Shown here: in pieces, positions 25,901 to 34,433 of the stretch
Layout: the number at the start of each line of letters is the position of its first letter
Numbering within the stretch: position 1 is the stretch's first letter
Source of the DNA: Bolinopsis microptera
Taxonomy: Eukaryota > Ctenophora > Tentaculata > Lobata > Bolinopsidae
Direction of reading: 5' to 3'
Assembly: GCF_026151205.1 (NCBI RefSeq)
Contig: NC_087073.1
Location: forward strand, 248,001-312,000
DNA length: 64,000 bases
Program-made: the position numbers and the translations under genes
Notes under the pieces: model-generated
Seen by the model: the letters and a program-made list of their open reading frames with translations, nothing else
Databases searched by the model: none
Told to the model about the DNA's origin: nothing

Positions 25901-26240
25901 CAGGACTGTGTCCGCTTCCTGCGTGTTGATGTGTTGGTTCTCTTCTTCTCCATCCCTCTGGTCCAAATCTCCGTCTCTAGAATTGCTGGCTTAGTTGTGA
26001 ACACTAAATCAAACTACTTACACCATATTTATTTACTAAATCTACTTATATGATCGGCTCTGTGCTGCTGATTCGGCCCTTTTTTATGTACTAGTAATAA
26101 TCATTAATCACAATGTTAAAACATGACAATTAAATTACGGTGTTTAAACTGAGTTTAAAATACAAAACTTACCCATTAATAAGAACTCCAAGGAGAAAGA
26201 AGGAAACACAAAGGAGAGTAATAAAGCGTTTCTTAACCAT
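16925..26240 (-). CDS. SLC9A8: NHE8-like Na+/H+ exchanger, 11 exons
   Basis: Exons on the minus strand: 26240-26173, 25985-25666, 25366-25224, 24700-24599, 24275-24241, 22050-21907, 21336-21189, 20991-20836, 19486-19361, 18158-18047, 17085-16925. All introns are GT-AG, phases agree throughout, and the sum is 505 codons with stop (504 aa). The product starts with a signal-like [18 protein letters not shown], has an acidic linker, then a CPA1 exchanger core: [49 protein letters not shown] (exon 6), [17 protein letters not shown] (exon 8), [12 protein letters not shown] (exon 9), [13 protein letters not shown] (exons 10-11). These match SLC9A8 family motifs, which act in endosomes/Golgi exchanging H+ for Na+/K+. 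The protein ends soon after the last membrane segment, without the usual cytoplasmic tail. Subtype NHE8 rather than NHE6/7/9 is by motif recall. Confidence 0.92.
17335..17848. repeat. 50-bp minisatellite in NHE8 intron 10
   Basis: About ten near-identical copies of a 50-bp unit, CGCTACAGTGTTACCATAGT followed by a 30-base remainder ending in GCTAAATAA. Variation is limited to a T/C change (GTGTTACC or GTGCTACC) and one A/G. High identity suggests recent expansion. Confidence 0.95.
18237..18850. repeat. 23-bp CACGTG minisatellite in NHE8 intron 9
   Basis: About 26 copies of a 23-bp unit GGGTTACACGTGACAGTTAG + TCT, almost without variation. Each unit has one CACGTG palindrome (the canonical E-box hexamer), giving a dense regular array of that hexamer. 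A terminal GCTGTCACGTGTCAG is an inverted partner of the opening TGACACGTGGCAG. Confidence 0.95.
18966..19130. repeat. C-run repeat in NHE8 intron 9
   Basis: Runs of 8 to 18 C separated by TAAACACCTAGACACG or TAAACACG. The gene is transcribed from the minus strand, so the nascent RNA would contain G-runs in this intron. The run lengths are likely to be sequencing-uncertain. Confidence 0.9.
19498..19992. repeat. 13-bp TTAGGGTAGATTA array in NHE8 intron 8
   Basis: About 38 copies of a 13-bp unit TTAGGGTAGATTA with point variants (TTAGTG, ATCAGG, TTAGAG). It contains the TTAGGG hexamer once per unit, but the 13-bp period and position inside an intron argue against a telomeric origin. Confidence 0.93.
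20051..20287. mobile_element. 237-bp palindrome with G14/C14 arms in NHE8 intron 8
   Basis: The outer arms 20051-20090 and about 20246-20287 are inverted copies (CGGTTGAGTATTAAGAGTAC and its partner, then TACTTATCTATACTATA). A nested hairpin lies at 20090-20133 (CTCTACTTATTGAGTAT / ATACTCAATAAGTAGAG). Inside, exactly 14 G (20139-20152) face exactly 14 C (20232-20245), and the central parts are again complementary (AGAATAAAGTAGAG / CTACTTTTATCT). It is probably a MITE; no target duplication is clear. Confidence 0.8.
20421..20835. repeat. 82-bp array copying the 3' end and donor of NHE8 exon 8
   Basis: Five extra copies of an 82-bp unit follow exon 8 of the exchanger (minus strand). Each unit contains the last coding bases of the exon (from IMAILSS to MTQ) plus the GTATG donor and a short piece of intron. 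Equivalent donors lie at 20835 (proximal), 20753, 20671, 20589, 20507 and 20425. Because 82 is not a multiple of three, use of any distal donor would shift the frame. The first unit downstream ends in a stop within about 25 codons. Confidence 0.92.
21545..21906. repeat. 39-bp array copying the 3' end and donor of NHE8 exon 6
   Basis: About nine copies of a 39-bp unit made of the last coding bases of exon 6 (minus strand, DAVSIVMT) and its GTAAGT donor. The copies nearest 21545 are more diverged. Splicing at any distal donor keeps the frame length but runs into a stop two codons past the proximal donor (GAG TAA). Confidence 0.92.
22030..22345. repeat. 39-bp array copying the acceptor and 5' end of NHE8 exon 6
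   Basis: About eight copies of a 39-bp unit containing (minus strand) the acceptor TTCTCTTTCAG and the first exon bases encoding FGFGAL. Use of an upstream acceptor would put CTC TAA in frame, so only the copy next to the exon (22050) gives a continuous protein. The unit length equals that of the array on the other side of the same exon, though the sequences differ. Confidence 0.92.
22832..23935. repeat. 14-bp TGACGTAA-type array in NHE8 intron 5
   Basis: About 79 copies of a 14-bp unit TGAGTGTGACGTAA with variants (TGTGTCGTAGT, TGTAACGTAGT, GTGTGGCGTA, TGTGAAGTAA). Blocks of variants recur in the same order every 150-250 bases, a higher-order structure. Most units contain TGACGTAA, a CRE/ATF-like octamer. 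Confidence 0.95.
24720..25010. repeat. 20-bp array in NHE8 intron 3
   Basis: About 14 copies of a 20-bp unit AATCTAATAGTGAAACAACT with variants (GTGGAACAAGT, GTCCGGAACAACT). A block of several units around 24785-24850 recurs at 24925-25000, showing a second round of duplication. Confidence 0.9.
25118..25258. repeat. Duplicated 3' end of NHE8 exon 3 with AACCAGGT microsatellite
   Basis: Bases 25212-25257 contain the last 34 coding bases of exon 3 (FESGYSLHK) and its donor; 25118-25163 repeat them with one change that alters the donor from GTACTT to GTGCTT. The two copies are separated by a short AACCAGGT run (25164-25210). The same octamer forms a long array at 29667-29890. Confidence 0.85.
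25495..25620. repeat. TACATA simple repeat in NHE8 intron 2
   Basis: Irregular ACATATTATACATAT / ACATACTATACATATC microsatellite. Confidence 0.8.
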
Positions 26241-26895
26241 GATGATCAAAGTGCCCGGCTATAAGTTTATCTTTAGACACTCTACATTGTGGGAGAGTTG
26301 TTTCTTTTTACCACACTGAGATGTACCCGAGTGCCATGTCCCTAAAATGTATAGAATAACTGAATTAGCTCTAGTTATAGAAATAAAGCTAGAATCAAGA
26401 GATAAAATAGAGTTTGAATGGGTATAACAAAGTATAGTATGTATCAGAGAAAGAGAAGAGATAACTGTATCTTTGTTTCGTCATAATAACACTAATGAAA
26501 CATCATACATGTGCGAGTGTGATCATAGTATGTTAATGTAATATACATGATCATATTTTGTTATGATTCAAGGAGATGTGATGTGATGACGTCACAAGAT
26601 GTAGATCCTCAAACAGTAAATAACATAGTTCGATTCATGACGAATTATTCAAAAACTATAATGTTTCAAAATATGGGCGTTATATGTTTTAAAATCTATA
26701 TTTGAATAGAAATTAAGTCTGCAGCACAACTAAAAGCTATTAATATCATCTAAAAGCATAATCTAAAAACGCAATCTAGGCACAATATAAAAACTACAAA
26801 AATCTGCCTCAATCAGTAGTAAGCCCTTTGATTTAAAAAAGAATAACTCGATTGTAATAATACCCCAAAAAATAAAACAGTTGGCTGCTTGCCAA
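26241..26895. other. Intergenic region between TTLL12-like and NHE8-like genes
   Basis: 655 bases holding the 3' flank of the TTLL12-like gene and the 5' flank of the exchanger. An AG dinucleotide after a pyrimidine-poor CTTATAG lies 18 bases before the exchanger ATG. No TATA box or repeat is evident. Confidence 0.5.
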
Positions 26896-29229
26896 CTATT
26901 CAACAGAAGCGTTGAAAATATTTCGGAAGCCCTTCACAACCGGTAATGGTCTACAAAACAACAACTTCCAAGCAGCAGCTAAGTGTTCAAGAGAGGGGAA
27001 ATAGGTGGGACTTGGTCTTACTCCAACTAGTTTAACCTCTAGACTTGAGGTGATGATTACTTGGATTCCGTAGCAATGAACCTCCGAAGTCTTCTTCACA
27101 AAACTGCTAAATAAGTCGTGAATCATGTGATGAATCTTGCTCTCTGTGACAGGCCATGCTTCGTTTAAACTGAACTCAACGAGAAACCTGGACCATAATG
27201 CGGAGGGAAAGTTACTACCGTCGCTTCGAGAAATGTAGTGATCAATAAGATAATGATTTTCTTCCATATCATTGACAGGTTTCCTGCTAATGTGGACAGC
27301 GGGGATACTGGAGACAAAACACTTGTTGTTCCTTATCACCAAGGTGAACTCAAGGCTGCACTGGCAGTTGTCAATTGTAACCGAGTTCACATAAGGCTGA
27401 GCGAAGTAGTTCAAACTGTTCTCGCACAGCTTCCCCAAGCGAGCAGGGGAATTAGTTATGACTGAAGCTGCAGCCTTTTCACTGCAACGTAACAGCCACT
27501 GAGCTTGCCAAGAAGGTGGGAAAGCAAGGATTGCTGGTAGTTCCTTGTTTAGATGATACCCACTAGGCCACCAACTGACATTTCCAAACGAGCTTCTCAC
27601 GAAAGTGTTAAGACGAATAAGATTAGTAAAAGTGGGGTCGAAACTATTAACATTTGAGATTCCAGTCCGGTCTTCACGGAACTGTTTCCAGTGACAGATA
27701 TAGGTCTCCGGCTCCTCCTCGCTGGAGACAACACCCTCACTCACTACAACACCCAATTTCTTCAGTTCTGTCTTAGCAACATCACTCAAATTCATGCTGG
27801 TTACTATGGTGAGCTCTTCAACATTTTCACTTTCAGACAAAACATCATCCTCAGGTAAATTCCAATCAGTGACCTTGTGAGTAAACGGGGGGTTCAGATT
27901 CTCATACTGGGAGGTGAATGATTTGGGGACAGGTTTAGAAATATTGGCAGGATTTTCTGCCCAGATCCTAGCCTCACGCTGCAAATCAGGTTCCCCCGTA
28001 TACAGAACACGATTCTTCTCCAAAGTACAGGTTTCCCTGACCTTGATTGTCTTAACTGGCCACAGTAACGTCAGCACTTTCCCGCCATAGCAAGACCAGA
28101 AGGGAGCTAGTTTAAAGTTTGGGGTCTCACTGTGCAGCATTTTGGAGACAGTCTGAGGGGGAAGGTACCAGTTGTGAGCTTGGGTTCCCTCTGGGGTAAC
28201 GGCTTGATAAGTTAGAGCATTGTACCACAGCCTGTCCAGTGCTTTGACAAGGTTCTTCCTCCGCTCATATTCTAAGAATCTCTCGCTTATTTTCTCCTCT
28301 CCGACGATTAGATTTTGCCACATAAACTCCTCGTTGTCACTCTTCTGGATACTTGCTATGATGTTGTCAGTCCCCTTCTCGAAGTACCAGGTGCATTCAT
28401 CAGGCTGAACTATCCCAGCGAAACTGCCATAAATAATGGGGGGTTGCCCTTTTACCCCAAAAGTCCAGCGTTTGGTAGTGATTTTGCTGATGACATCCCC
28501 TCGTTTAGTTCCTGGAGGAACAGGAATAGTGACTGTAATCACGTGCTCCTCTGCGTCATCCTCCCACTTATAGTTGGATGTCGTTCCAAAACCGTCCTCG
28601 CCGAGCGCTGTTTGCTTCTTTCTCACAAAATCCTTGTACATCTGCTCCAGCTGATACTCTGATTTCTGATCGGTGATAGCTAACTTGAACTCTGCAAACG
28701 ATATTGTTTTGTTTTTGTCTTCCAGACCTAAAGCATTGGCAATTTTTTTCCCCTCTACGTTTTTATTATTACCGTTTAAAAGAACAACTGCATTGACGAG
28801 GTCTCCTTTAGCTTCGTTGTAAGCAGCTTTAGCAGCTTCCTCAGAAGAGCCAGTCATCTGTGCTATCTCATGTATGATATCAGAATTACCACCAGGGATC
28901 ACTGAGGAGTGGGATTCACTATCTCCCATCATATCAAGTAACTTGGCAGGTTGGTCAATATCATCTTCTAACGCAGCAAACGACTGAGCTCCACCATCAC
29001 CAGTCCACAGGTGGGGCACTATATAAACACAACTGAATGGTTGGTGAGGTTTGAAAGCCACCACGATCCCATCTCTCACTTCAAGTCCCTTGTCGATGTC
29101 GTGGAGAGTGCGCGGCTGTAACTTCTCGTAAACCTGTCTCCACGCTTCCTCTGGGAATCCAACATGACGGAGCTGTTGTTCATGATACTGGACAAACTCC
29201 TTGTAACCCTCTTCTACTCCCATACCCAT
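26896..29229 (-). CDS. TTLL12-like protein with inserted UBA-like and CS domains
   Basis: One uninterrupted 777-codon frame; I take the first ATG at 29229 (the frame stays open 6 codons further up to a TTG after an AG). Residues 1-100 (MGVEEGYKEFVQYHEQQLR...) and about 335-425 (LWYNALTYQAV, WYLPPQTVS, LLWPVKTI) match the N-terminal and central parts of tubulin-tyrosine-ligase-like 12 as I recall it. Between them lie a UBA-like helix set (about 115-155, TGSSEEAAKAAYNEAKGDLVNA) and a CS/p23-NudC domain (about 220-315: YKWEDD, VTIPVPPGTKRG, WTFGVKGQPPII). The rest (about 480-777) aligns with the TTL ligase fold, but the metal-binding E..N signature near the end (LEVNFNP in TTLL12) reads LVGVRPSP, so catalysis is unlikely. 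TTLL12 is already a pseudo-ligase in vertebrates. Unlike its neighbours it has no intron. Confidence 0.8.
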   Translation of the reverse strand: MGMGVEEGYKEFVQYHEQQLRHVGFPEEAWRQVYEKLQPRTLHDIDKGLEVRDGIVVAFKPHQPFSCVYIVPHLWTGDGGAQSFAALEDDIDQPAKLLDMMGDSESHSSVIPGGNSDIIHEIAQMTGSSEEAAKAAYNEAKGDLVNAVVLLNGNNKNVEGKKIANALGLEDKNKTISFAEFKLAITDQKSEYQLEQMYKDFVRKKQTALGEDGFGTTSNYKWEDDAEEHVITVTIPVPPGTKRGDVISKITTKRWTFGVKGQPPIIYGSFAGIVQPDECTWYFEKGTDNIIASIQKSDNEEFMWQNLIVGEEKISERFLEYERRKNLVKALDRLWYNALTYQAVTPEGTQAHNWYLPPQTVSKMLHSETPNFKLAPFWSCYGGKVLTLLWPVKTIKVRETCTLEKNRVLYTGEPDLQREARIWAENPANISKPVPKSFTSQYENLNPPFTHKVTDWNLPEDDVLSESENVEELTIVTSMNLSDVAKTELKKLGVVVSEGVVSSEEEPETYICHWKQFREDRTGISNVNSFDPTFTNLIRLNTFVRSSFGNVSWWPSGYHLNKELPAILAFPPSWQAQWLLRCSEKAAASVITNSPARLGKLCENSLNYFAQPYVNSVTIDNCQCSLEFTLVIRNNKCFVSSIPAVHISRKPVNDMEENHYLIDHYISRSDGSNFPSALWSRFLVEFSLNEAWPVTESKIHHMIHDLFSSFVKKTSEVHCYGIQVIITSSLEVKLVGVRPSPTYFPSLEHLAAAWKLLFCRPLPVVKGFRNIFNASVE

Positions 29230-29666
29230 GTCAAATAGGTGCTGCAATTTTATCCACGTTAAATTGTCAGTTATTCAATATTTGAAGTGTGCTCGTTTTG
29301 AATTAAACAAATCGTGCACTGTGCTCACTTATAAATTACAATGAAACGAAAAAGCTGTCCAACTTGAATGAGAACTGATTAGTTCGAAGTCAAGAAAACA
29401 ATCTGTATTACAAAACTAATCAATAAGATAACAATGAGGTTATAATAGAAGTATAAACTAATACCAAATAAAAAAGCTAGTGTGAAAGTTGATGATTCCA
29501 ATAAATAATCTTACTATACCACAGCTGCAAAAAGCTGGCTTCTATATTTGAGCTTTCAGAGTCATTCCATTTCCAGCTGTTAGCGTCCAGCTTTTCTACT
29601 AACTAACCATGAAGTACTAAATCAACGGGTTGGAAACATTTACTAACCTTGTTGGCGAGATCCTCA
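29230..29666. other. Upstream flank of TTLL12-like gene
   Basis: AT-rich sequence. An acceptor-like AAAATTGCAG ends 15 bases before the ATG, which would fit a 5' UTR intron or a trans-spliced leader. Nothing else seen. Confidence 0.4.
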
Positions 29667-29892
29667 TAACCAGGTAACCAGGTAACCAGGTAACCAGGTA
29701 ACCAGGTAACCAGGTAACCAGGTAACCAGGTAACCAGGTAACTAGGTAACCAGGTAACCAGGTAACCAGGTAATTAGGTTACCAGGTTACCTGGTAACCA
29801 GGTTACCAGGTAACCAGGTAACCAGGTAACCAGGTAACCAGGTAACTAGCTAACCAGGTAACCAGGTAACCAGGTTACCAGGTAACCAGGTA
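29667..29892. repeat. AACCAGGT octamer microsatellite
   Basis: About 27 copies of AACCAGGT with a few orientation flips (GGTTACCAGGTTACCTGG) and substitutions. The octamer GGTAACC core is itself palindromic, so the tract can fold on itself. Same motif in NHE8 intron 3 at 25164-25210. Confidence 0.95.
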
Positions 29893-30193
29893 ACTAACTA
29901 AACATAAAGCACTAAATCCACATGTTGGAAACATTTACTGTATCTATAATCTTCCTGGAATCTAAAATTTAGTCGATCCAAAGATCCTGGTCAGTATATT
30001 CCTGTAATAATTTATTGACGGCGCAAATTTTGCTTTGGTTTCGATTTCTGTACCACATAAATAAGTAAATATTTCATCAGTTCACCATCAGCAACTATCT
30101 TGACAACACAATCCGTCAAGAAATGTAAATAGTGCTGTAAGAATGTAAACCCATCAATAAATAACAGTTCTGCAATGTATGAACCACCTCGCT
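29893..30193. other. 3' flank of the unrecognised two-exon gene
   Basis: No repeat or ORF. Likely 3' UTR of the neighbouring minus-strand gene. Confidence 0.4.
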
Positions 30194-30897
30194 CTATGAG
30201 TCCCCCTCCTCCTCTGGGTGGTTCTCCACCTCCTTAAAGTAAGCTTCGTCCGACCCCACACTGCTGCTGCTGTTGTTGGCTCTGAAGCTGTGGTGAGTGT
30301 TGTTGATGACTGGTGACATAGGGAGAGCGAAGGAAGTCTGCTGCTGCTGCCTGAGGGTCCAGAACTGACCTGATGGACAGTATTGCATCATTTGGATGAG
30401 ATTGGTTGTGTAGGCAGCCTGGTGGCTCTGGACCGCTTGTACGTACCTGGTAAAACGTTTCATTAGGGCGATCTAAATAAATAGGGCTTTTAAGTTGGGA
30501 ATCATACCTATTTGGGCTAAAAATACACCAGTTTTAGCTTTATAAGGCATGATCACTATCTTATCCGTGCAACCCTGGTTAGTAAGACCTATACAATTTG
30601 AGAGATTGCAAAATTATAAAAATGAGATATTTCAAAAGCACTGTTCTCCATAGACATACACTGTATATAAATTACACTGTTGTCATGGTTACACTGTTCT
30701 AGACAAGAAAACAAAACCCACTTTCTCTGAGAATCCATGTAATGCTTTTTGTTTTTCTCATTATTGTTCCTGATACACCTCTGATTATTAGCCTGCAGCT
30801 TCTTGTAGCAGTCGTCTAATTGACTAGTCCACCAAGGTTTGGGAGGGGCTTGTGGGAGGGACCCTGCAGTCCCTACTGGTCCGGATGAGGCCATCAT
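30194..30897 (-). CDS. Unrecognised two-exon gene
   Basis: Exon 1 30897-30722 and exon 2 30446-30194 join with a GT donor (GTGGGT) and CAG acceptor in matching phase, giving 142 residues. The product starts MMASSGPVGT, has a proline-rich stretch, PWWTSQLDDCYKK, a basic N/K-rich helix-like segment, then YVQAVQSHQAAYTTNLIQM, a QQQQ run, and an acidic end (HPEEEGDS). It is hydrophilic with no signal peptide or membrane segment. The glutamine, serine and asparagine runs look like a soluble regulatory or scaffold protein. I do not recognise the family. An alternative donor GTTTTG three codons later would break phase with exon 2. It lies between TTLL12-like and RRP7A on the same strand. Confidence 0.5.
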
Positions 30898-31439
30898 GTT
30901 TATATCGCTCTTATCTACAGAGATGATATGATTAGTGTTGACTCAGTTACTCAATATTCCTTGAAATGAACCACAATTCATTTCTTTAGAATAAGTATTG
31001 ACAGAGTTACTTAATATAATATGAATCACCATATTACCGAATAACTGTTCGAACTTAATTTTGTATTTATTGTCAAAAAATATTAGATTTAAGTGACAAA
31101 GATGTTACTCCTATCATTAATCATAACAGATACTAAATGTTTATTGATTCTGTAATGGAATAAACACTACACTTTCTACAATCTACTCATATAAAGTAAC
31201 CATGGTAACGCTGTATACTCGGTTTCTAGTCAACATATAAAGTGAGACCAAGAATACATGCCAAACGGCTTCTAAAACTATGATTGAAACAATGCATCAT
31301 GAAAGTAAAAACACAATAACAAAATACTTGCATTCACCTATCATCAATAAGTTATCCTGTCATAATAATAAATAAAACAGTACCCCCTGTAAAAATGCAA
31401 CCTAGAGCTAATAGTTAGTTAGTTATAGTTAAAATTATA
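30898..31439. other. Intergenic region between RRP7A and the two-exon gene
   Basis: AT-rich; an acceptor-like TCTCTGTAG ends 17 bases before the ATG of the two-exon gene. No repeat array, unlike most gaps in this window. Confidence 0.4.
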
Positions 31440-32560
31440 TTAATAAGGCTTAAACTTTCTGGCAGATTTCATTTTTGCAATTTTTTCCTTGTCCTCTTGG
31501 AATTTCTGTTTTAAAACTGCTAATGACTCTTTACGATTTTCACGCTCCTGGAATGAATATAAATGGATCATCTCTTTTTTCCGTCTGTCCATCTTTTTGT
31601 CATAATCCCTCTTTTTCTCCTGTGCAGATTCGACAGATGCTCCAAACTTTGTACTTTTTGTAACTGTAACCCAGCCCTCCTGAGTAATTTGATATATAAG
31701 CCAACTTATATTTAAAGAGAAACAACAATAGATTTGACTTATAGCTTGGTAGATCTGATCATAGAGATAGCACAGTAATTTCATTTTTTATACAAAACCC
31801 ACATGAATAGATCGATAAATTTGCTAATCTGCCTCAGAATACCAAAATTAACAAAACTAACCTCATCTGGAGTCTCAGCCATTTCTTTCTCCCTCTGTAA
31901 CTTCAACTTTTCCCTTTGATCAAATCCTGCCATATATTCTTCACAATCTTTTCTCAGTTCATTCTCATCAGGGTAGATAAGCTGGTGCTCAGCAGCCCAC
32001 TTTCTGCAGCCCGTTAAAGGTTTTGTGTAGTCAGTTATGTGGTGTGACACTCCCTGGAGGTGGGTGGTCAGATTGTCAGTGCTACATTTGCAAACATAAT
32101 AATAGTTCATGTTATTAAAAATAATTATGCACATATTATAATAATTCTTAAACAGTAAGATCTTACATAGTAAGATCATACACACATTCAAACAGAATAA
32201 ACAATAATTTACGATTCTTAAACAAACCATTTTAGCAGCATTCATGAAGCTGGAAAGACCATCACCATTAAGGAACTGAACATATACACACCGGAAAGCA
32301 CTTGACTTTGAGGAGTCACAGAAAAACTTGCTGGCATTTGGTATATGAAACTTTGGGATAGCTGATGGTTTTGGTTGGGATTTGACCTCGACAACTTCGC
32401 CAAATTTGGAGAAAACACTTGAGAAGAAATCATCTGATGCATATCCAGGGACACCCAACAACAGCAACAAGTTTGGATTGTCTAAATGGGGACAACAAGG
32501 GAGGTAGTGAGGAGCATAGTTTTTGTTCCACGACAGCTTTATCCACTCGTAGGATGCCAT
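31440..32560 (-). CDS. RRP7A: RRP7A ribosomal RNA-processing protein, 3 exons
   Basis: Exons 32560-32228, 32053-31862 and 31679-31440, all phase 0, total 254 residues plus stop (the human protein is about 280). Exon 1 has an RRM-like region (NLLLLLGVPGY, SVFSKFGEVVEV, CVYVQFLNGDGLSSF). Exon 2 has the family's linker (YMAGFDQREKLK). Exon 3 carries the hallmark RRP7 C-terminus: EGWVTVTKSTKFG, a long basic helix, and the invariant KFKPY end. RRP7 works in the small-subunit processome in the nucleolus, in 18S rRNA maturation. The exon 2 acceptor is chosen at CCTCCAG (32054) because the earlier AG at 32085 would break phase. An AG lies two bases before the ATG. Confidence 0.88.
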
Positions 32561-33004
32561 ACCTGGAACGAAAAGGCAAACTGTTTATTTATAGGAGATA
32601 TATTCAAGGTCAATATTGACAAATAAAAGGCAGTGGCGTAATGAAGGGCCCCGCCGACCCCGCTGTGCGGGGGGGAGGGCAATCGTTTGAATGTGGGACA
32701 ATTTCGAAAAACTTAACTACGGTACTAGCAAAACTGTGCATTTTGCTCTAGAAACAAATTTTTTTAGAGATTTTACCGGTGTATCCCCTAAAATCATCTA
32801 ATTTTTTTAAAGGGGGGACACCCAACCCATGTAGCTGAGACACCTCACAGCAAGTAGACCAAAGTGCCTCTTGCTTGTGAACGGTGCATCAACTACCCGC
32901 CAAAGTGGTGGGTTGGGAGTCCCCCCTGGGATCATTTCGTCCGTAAAATTTTATACAATACAAAATAGTACAGTAAAATATCTACAAAATTTGCATAAAC
33001 AAAT

Positions 33005-33313
33005 CTAGGAGACTTCAAAGCTCGTCTTCTGGGGGATGAGGTTGAAGGAAACGTCTTGCAGTTCAAGATGCTGGGCTGTTGATCTTTCTCTGATTCCCCT
33101 CAGTGCAATCAGTGTACTTCTTAACAGATCAAATCTGAATCGTGTTCTGATATGATTTTTGACTTGGCTCTTGGCTTCTTTTTTGTGGTCAGCTATAATC
33201 TCAGAGACACGACATACAAACACAGTGCAGAGCGGTCCCATACCTCCGGAGGTTGTGAAGACTAGAGGGACAAAGGATTCTTTCTCTGACTGAAGTAATC
33301 TCTCTTCATACAA
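33005..33313 (-). pseudogene. Retroelement polyprotein C-terminal fragment
   Basis: A 102-codon frame with SFVPLVFTTSGGMGPL and FDLLRSTLIALRGIRE. This block (P.VF..SGGMG ... LLRS....IRG) is a recurring C-terminal region of invertebrate retroelement polyproteins, from memory of such sequences. A second, shorter relative is at 34434-34616. No RT palm motifs are attached. Confidence 0.5.
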
Positions 33314-33654
33314 ATCTTTCTTTTATTTCTCATGATCTTCCCATAGATCCGACGGATCCTTGGCTATCACCTCAAACTTAACAAGAATTGCGCCCGTCGT
33401 TTCTTTTTGGTGGACGCTACATTTCCATTCCCTATAACTATAAATATAAGCTTTAATCAGCTCACATCATAATAATAATATTAAAACACATCAGTACCCT
33501 ACGCGCGCCACGTACAAAATGGGCCACGTACAAAATGGGCTTATTACCTAATACTATACATTAAACATAGTATACATTAAAATACACTCGAGCCGTGAAT
33601 TCATTGACCACAGGCTAGCTATACACCACATCTCCGCAAGCAATCCTCGCGCGC

Positions 33655-33960
33655 GCGGCTTTTTCCTTGCATGGTAGGGTTTTTTCGTTGCAGTTGGGGA
33701 AAAATTCAATTTTCATCCCCAAAACATTACTGACCTAGCCGGTTTGCTCTCCAACAAAACTCTAGATCCTACCACACTCACTGCCACAGCAAGAGCAATC
33801 CATTCAATTCTCTCAGCCAAGAAGTTTTCAGTTAACTTATTTTAATTTTTATATTTTAATAGTTTATTAAACGTAAATTGTACAGTTTTGAAGTAATTAT
33901 ATTTGTATATGAGATGCCCAGAGAGGCATAATTTTAAATCTTACCTTATCTTATCTAATG
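33655..33960 (+). pseudogene. 3' end of a LINE (plus strand)
   Basis: An open frame from about 33660 to the stop near 33845 reads NITDLAGLLSNKTLDP ... SAKKFSVNLF, with a protein-like composition. It is followed by an AT-rich tail and a TTACCTTATCTTATC run (33941-33956) of the sort that ends many LINE 3' UTRs. There is no ATG or upstream body, so it is 5'-truncated. Confidence 0.4.
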
Positions 33961-34433
33961 ACTTAAATTTATTTGTGTCGCAGTTAGGATGTGTGACCCT
34001 GATGTCAAAGAATGTTCTTTCAAAGGGTGCATACAATCCGACAGCTGCAAAATCAAAATCATCTAATTTGTTCAATTTTAGGGAGGGGCACTAAAAGGGG
34101 AGGGGACGCCAACAGGGGGTGCTTTTTCGGCGGGGGTGCCAACAGGCAACGTTACATCACTGATGAAAGGGATGATGGAAACGTTTGCTTAGACACGTTC
34201 TAAAAGAGGGCAGGCTGGACTCTTCGAACAGTATACAGATAATTTCAGCAATGGTAATTGTCTAGCTATAAGGATAAACACCCTCGCAGAATGAATAAAC
34301 CAATACAATGGATTAAATGCTAAAAGAATGGTACAAAATTTCAAAAGCTGAGGTAAAAATATAACCCTTTGTAAAATAAAAAATTGTCAACTAAAAATAA
34401 AATCCACAGATTCAAATCACAACAAAGAACAGT

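Larger units (their letters stand above)
32631..34162. mobile_element. hAT-like MITE copy split by other elements
   Basis: The left end CAGTGGCGTAATGAAGGGCC (32631) and the right end GGCAACGTTACATCACTG (to 34162) match the two ends of the 289-bp MITE at 38877-39165. The flanks ATAAAAGG and ATGAAAGG look like an 8-bp target duplication with one mismatch, as expected for hAT. The middle (about 32815-34055) is unrelated to the short MITE and contains retroelement fragments. So either the MITE was hit by LINEs or this is a longer parental form. Confidence 0.6.

Noticed and set aside
25700-26053. 117-codon plus-strand ORF
   Set aside because: Shadow of exchanger exon 2, whose minus-strand frame carries the conserved FHYLPES motif.
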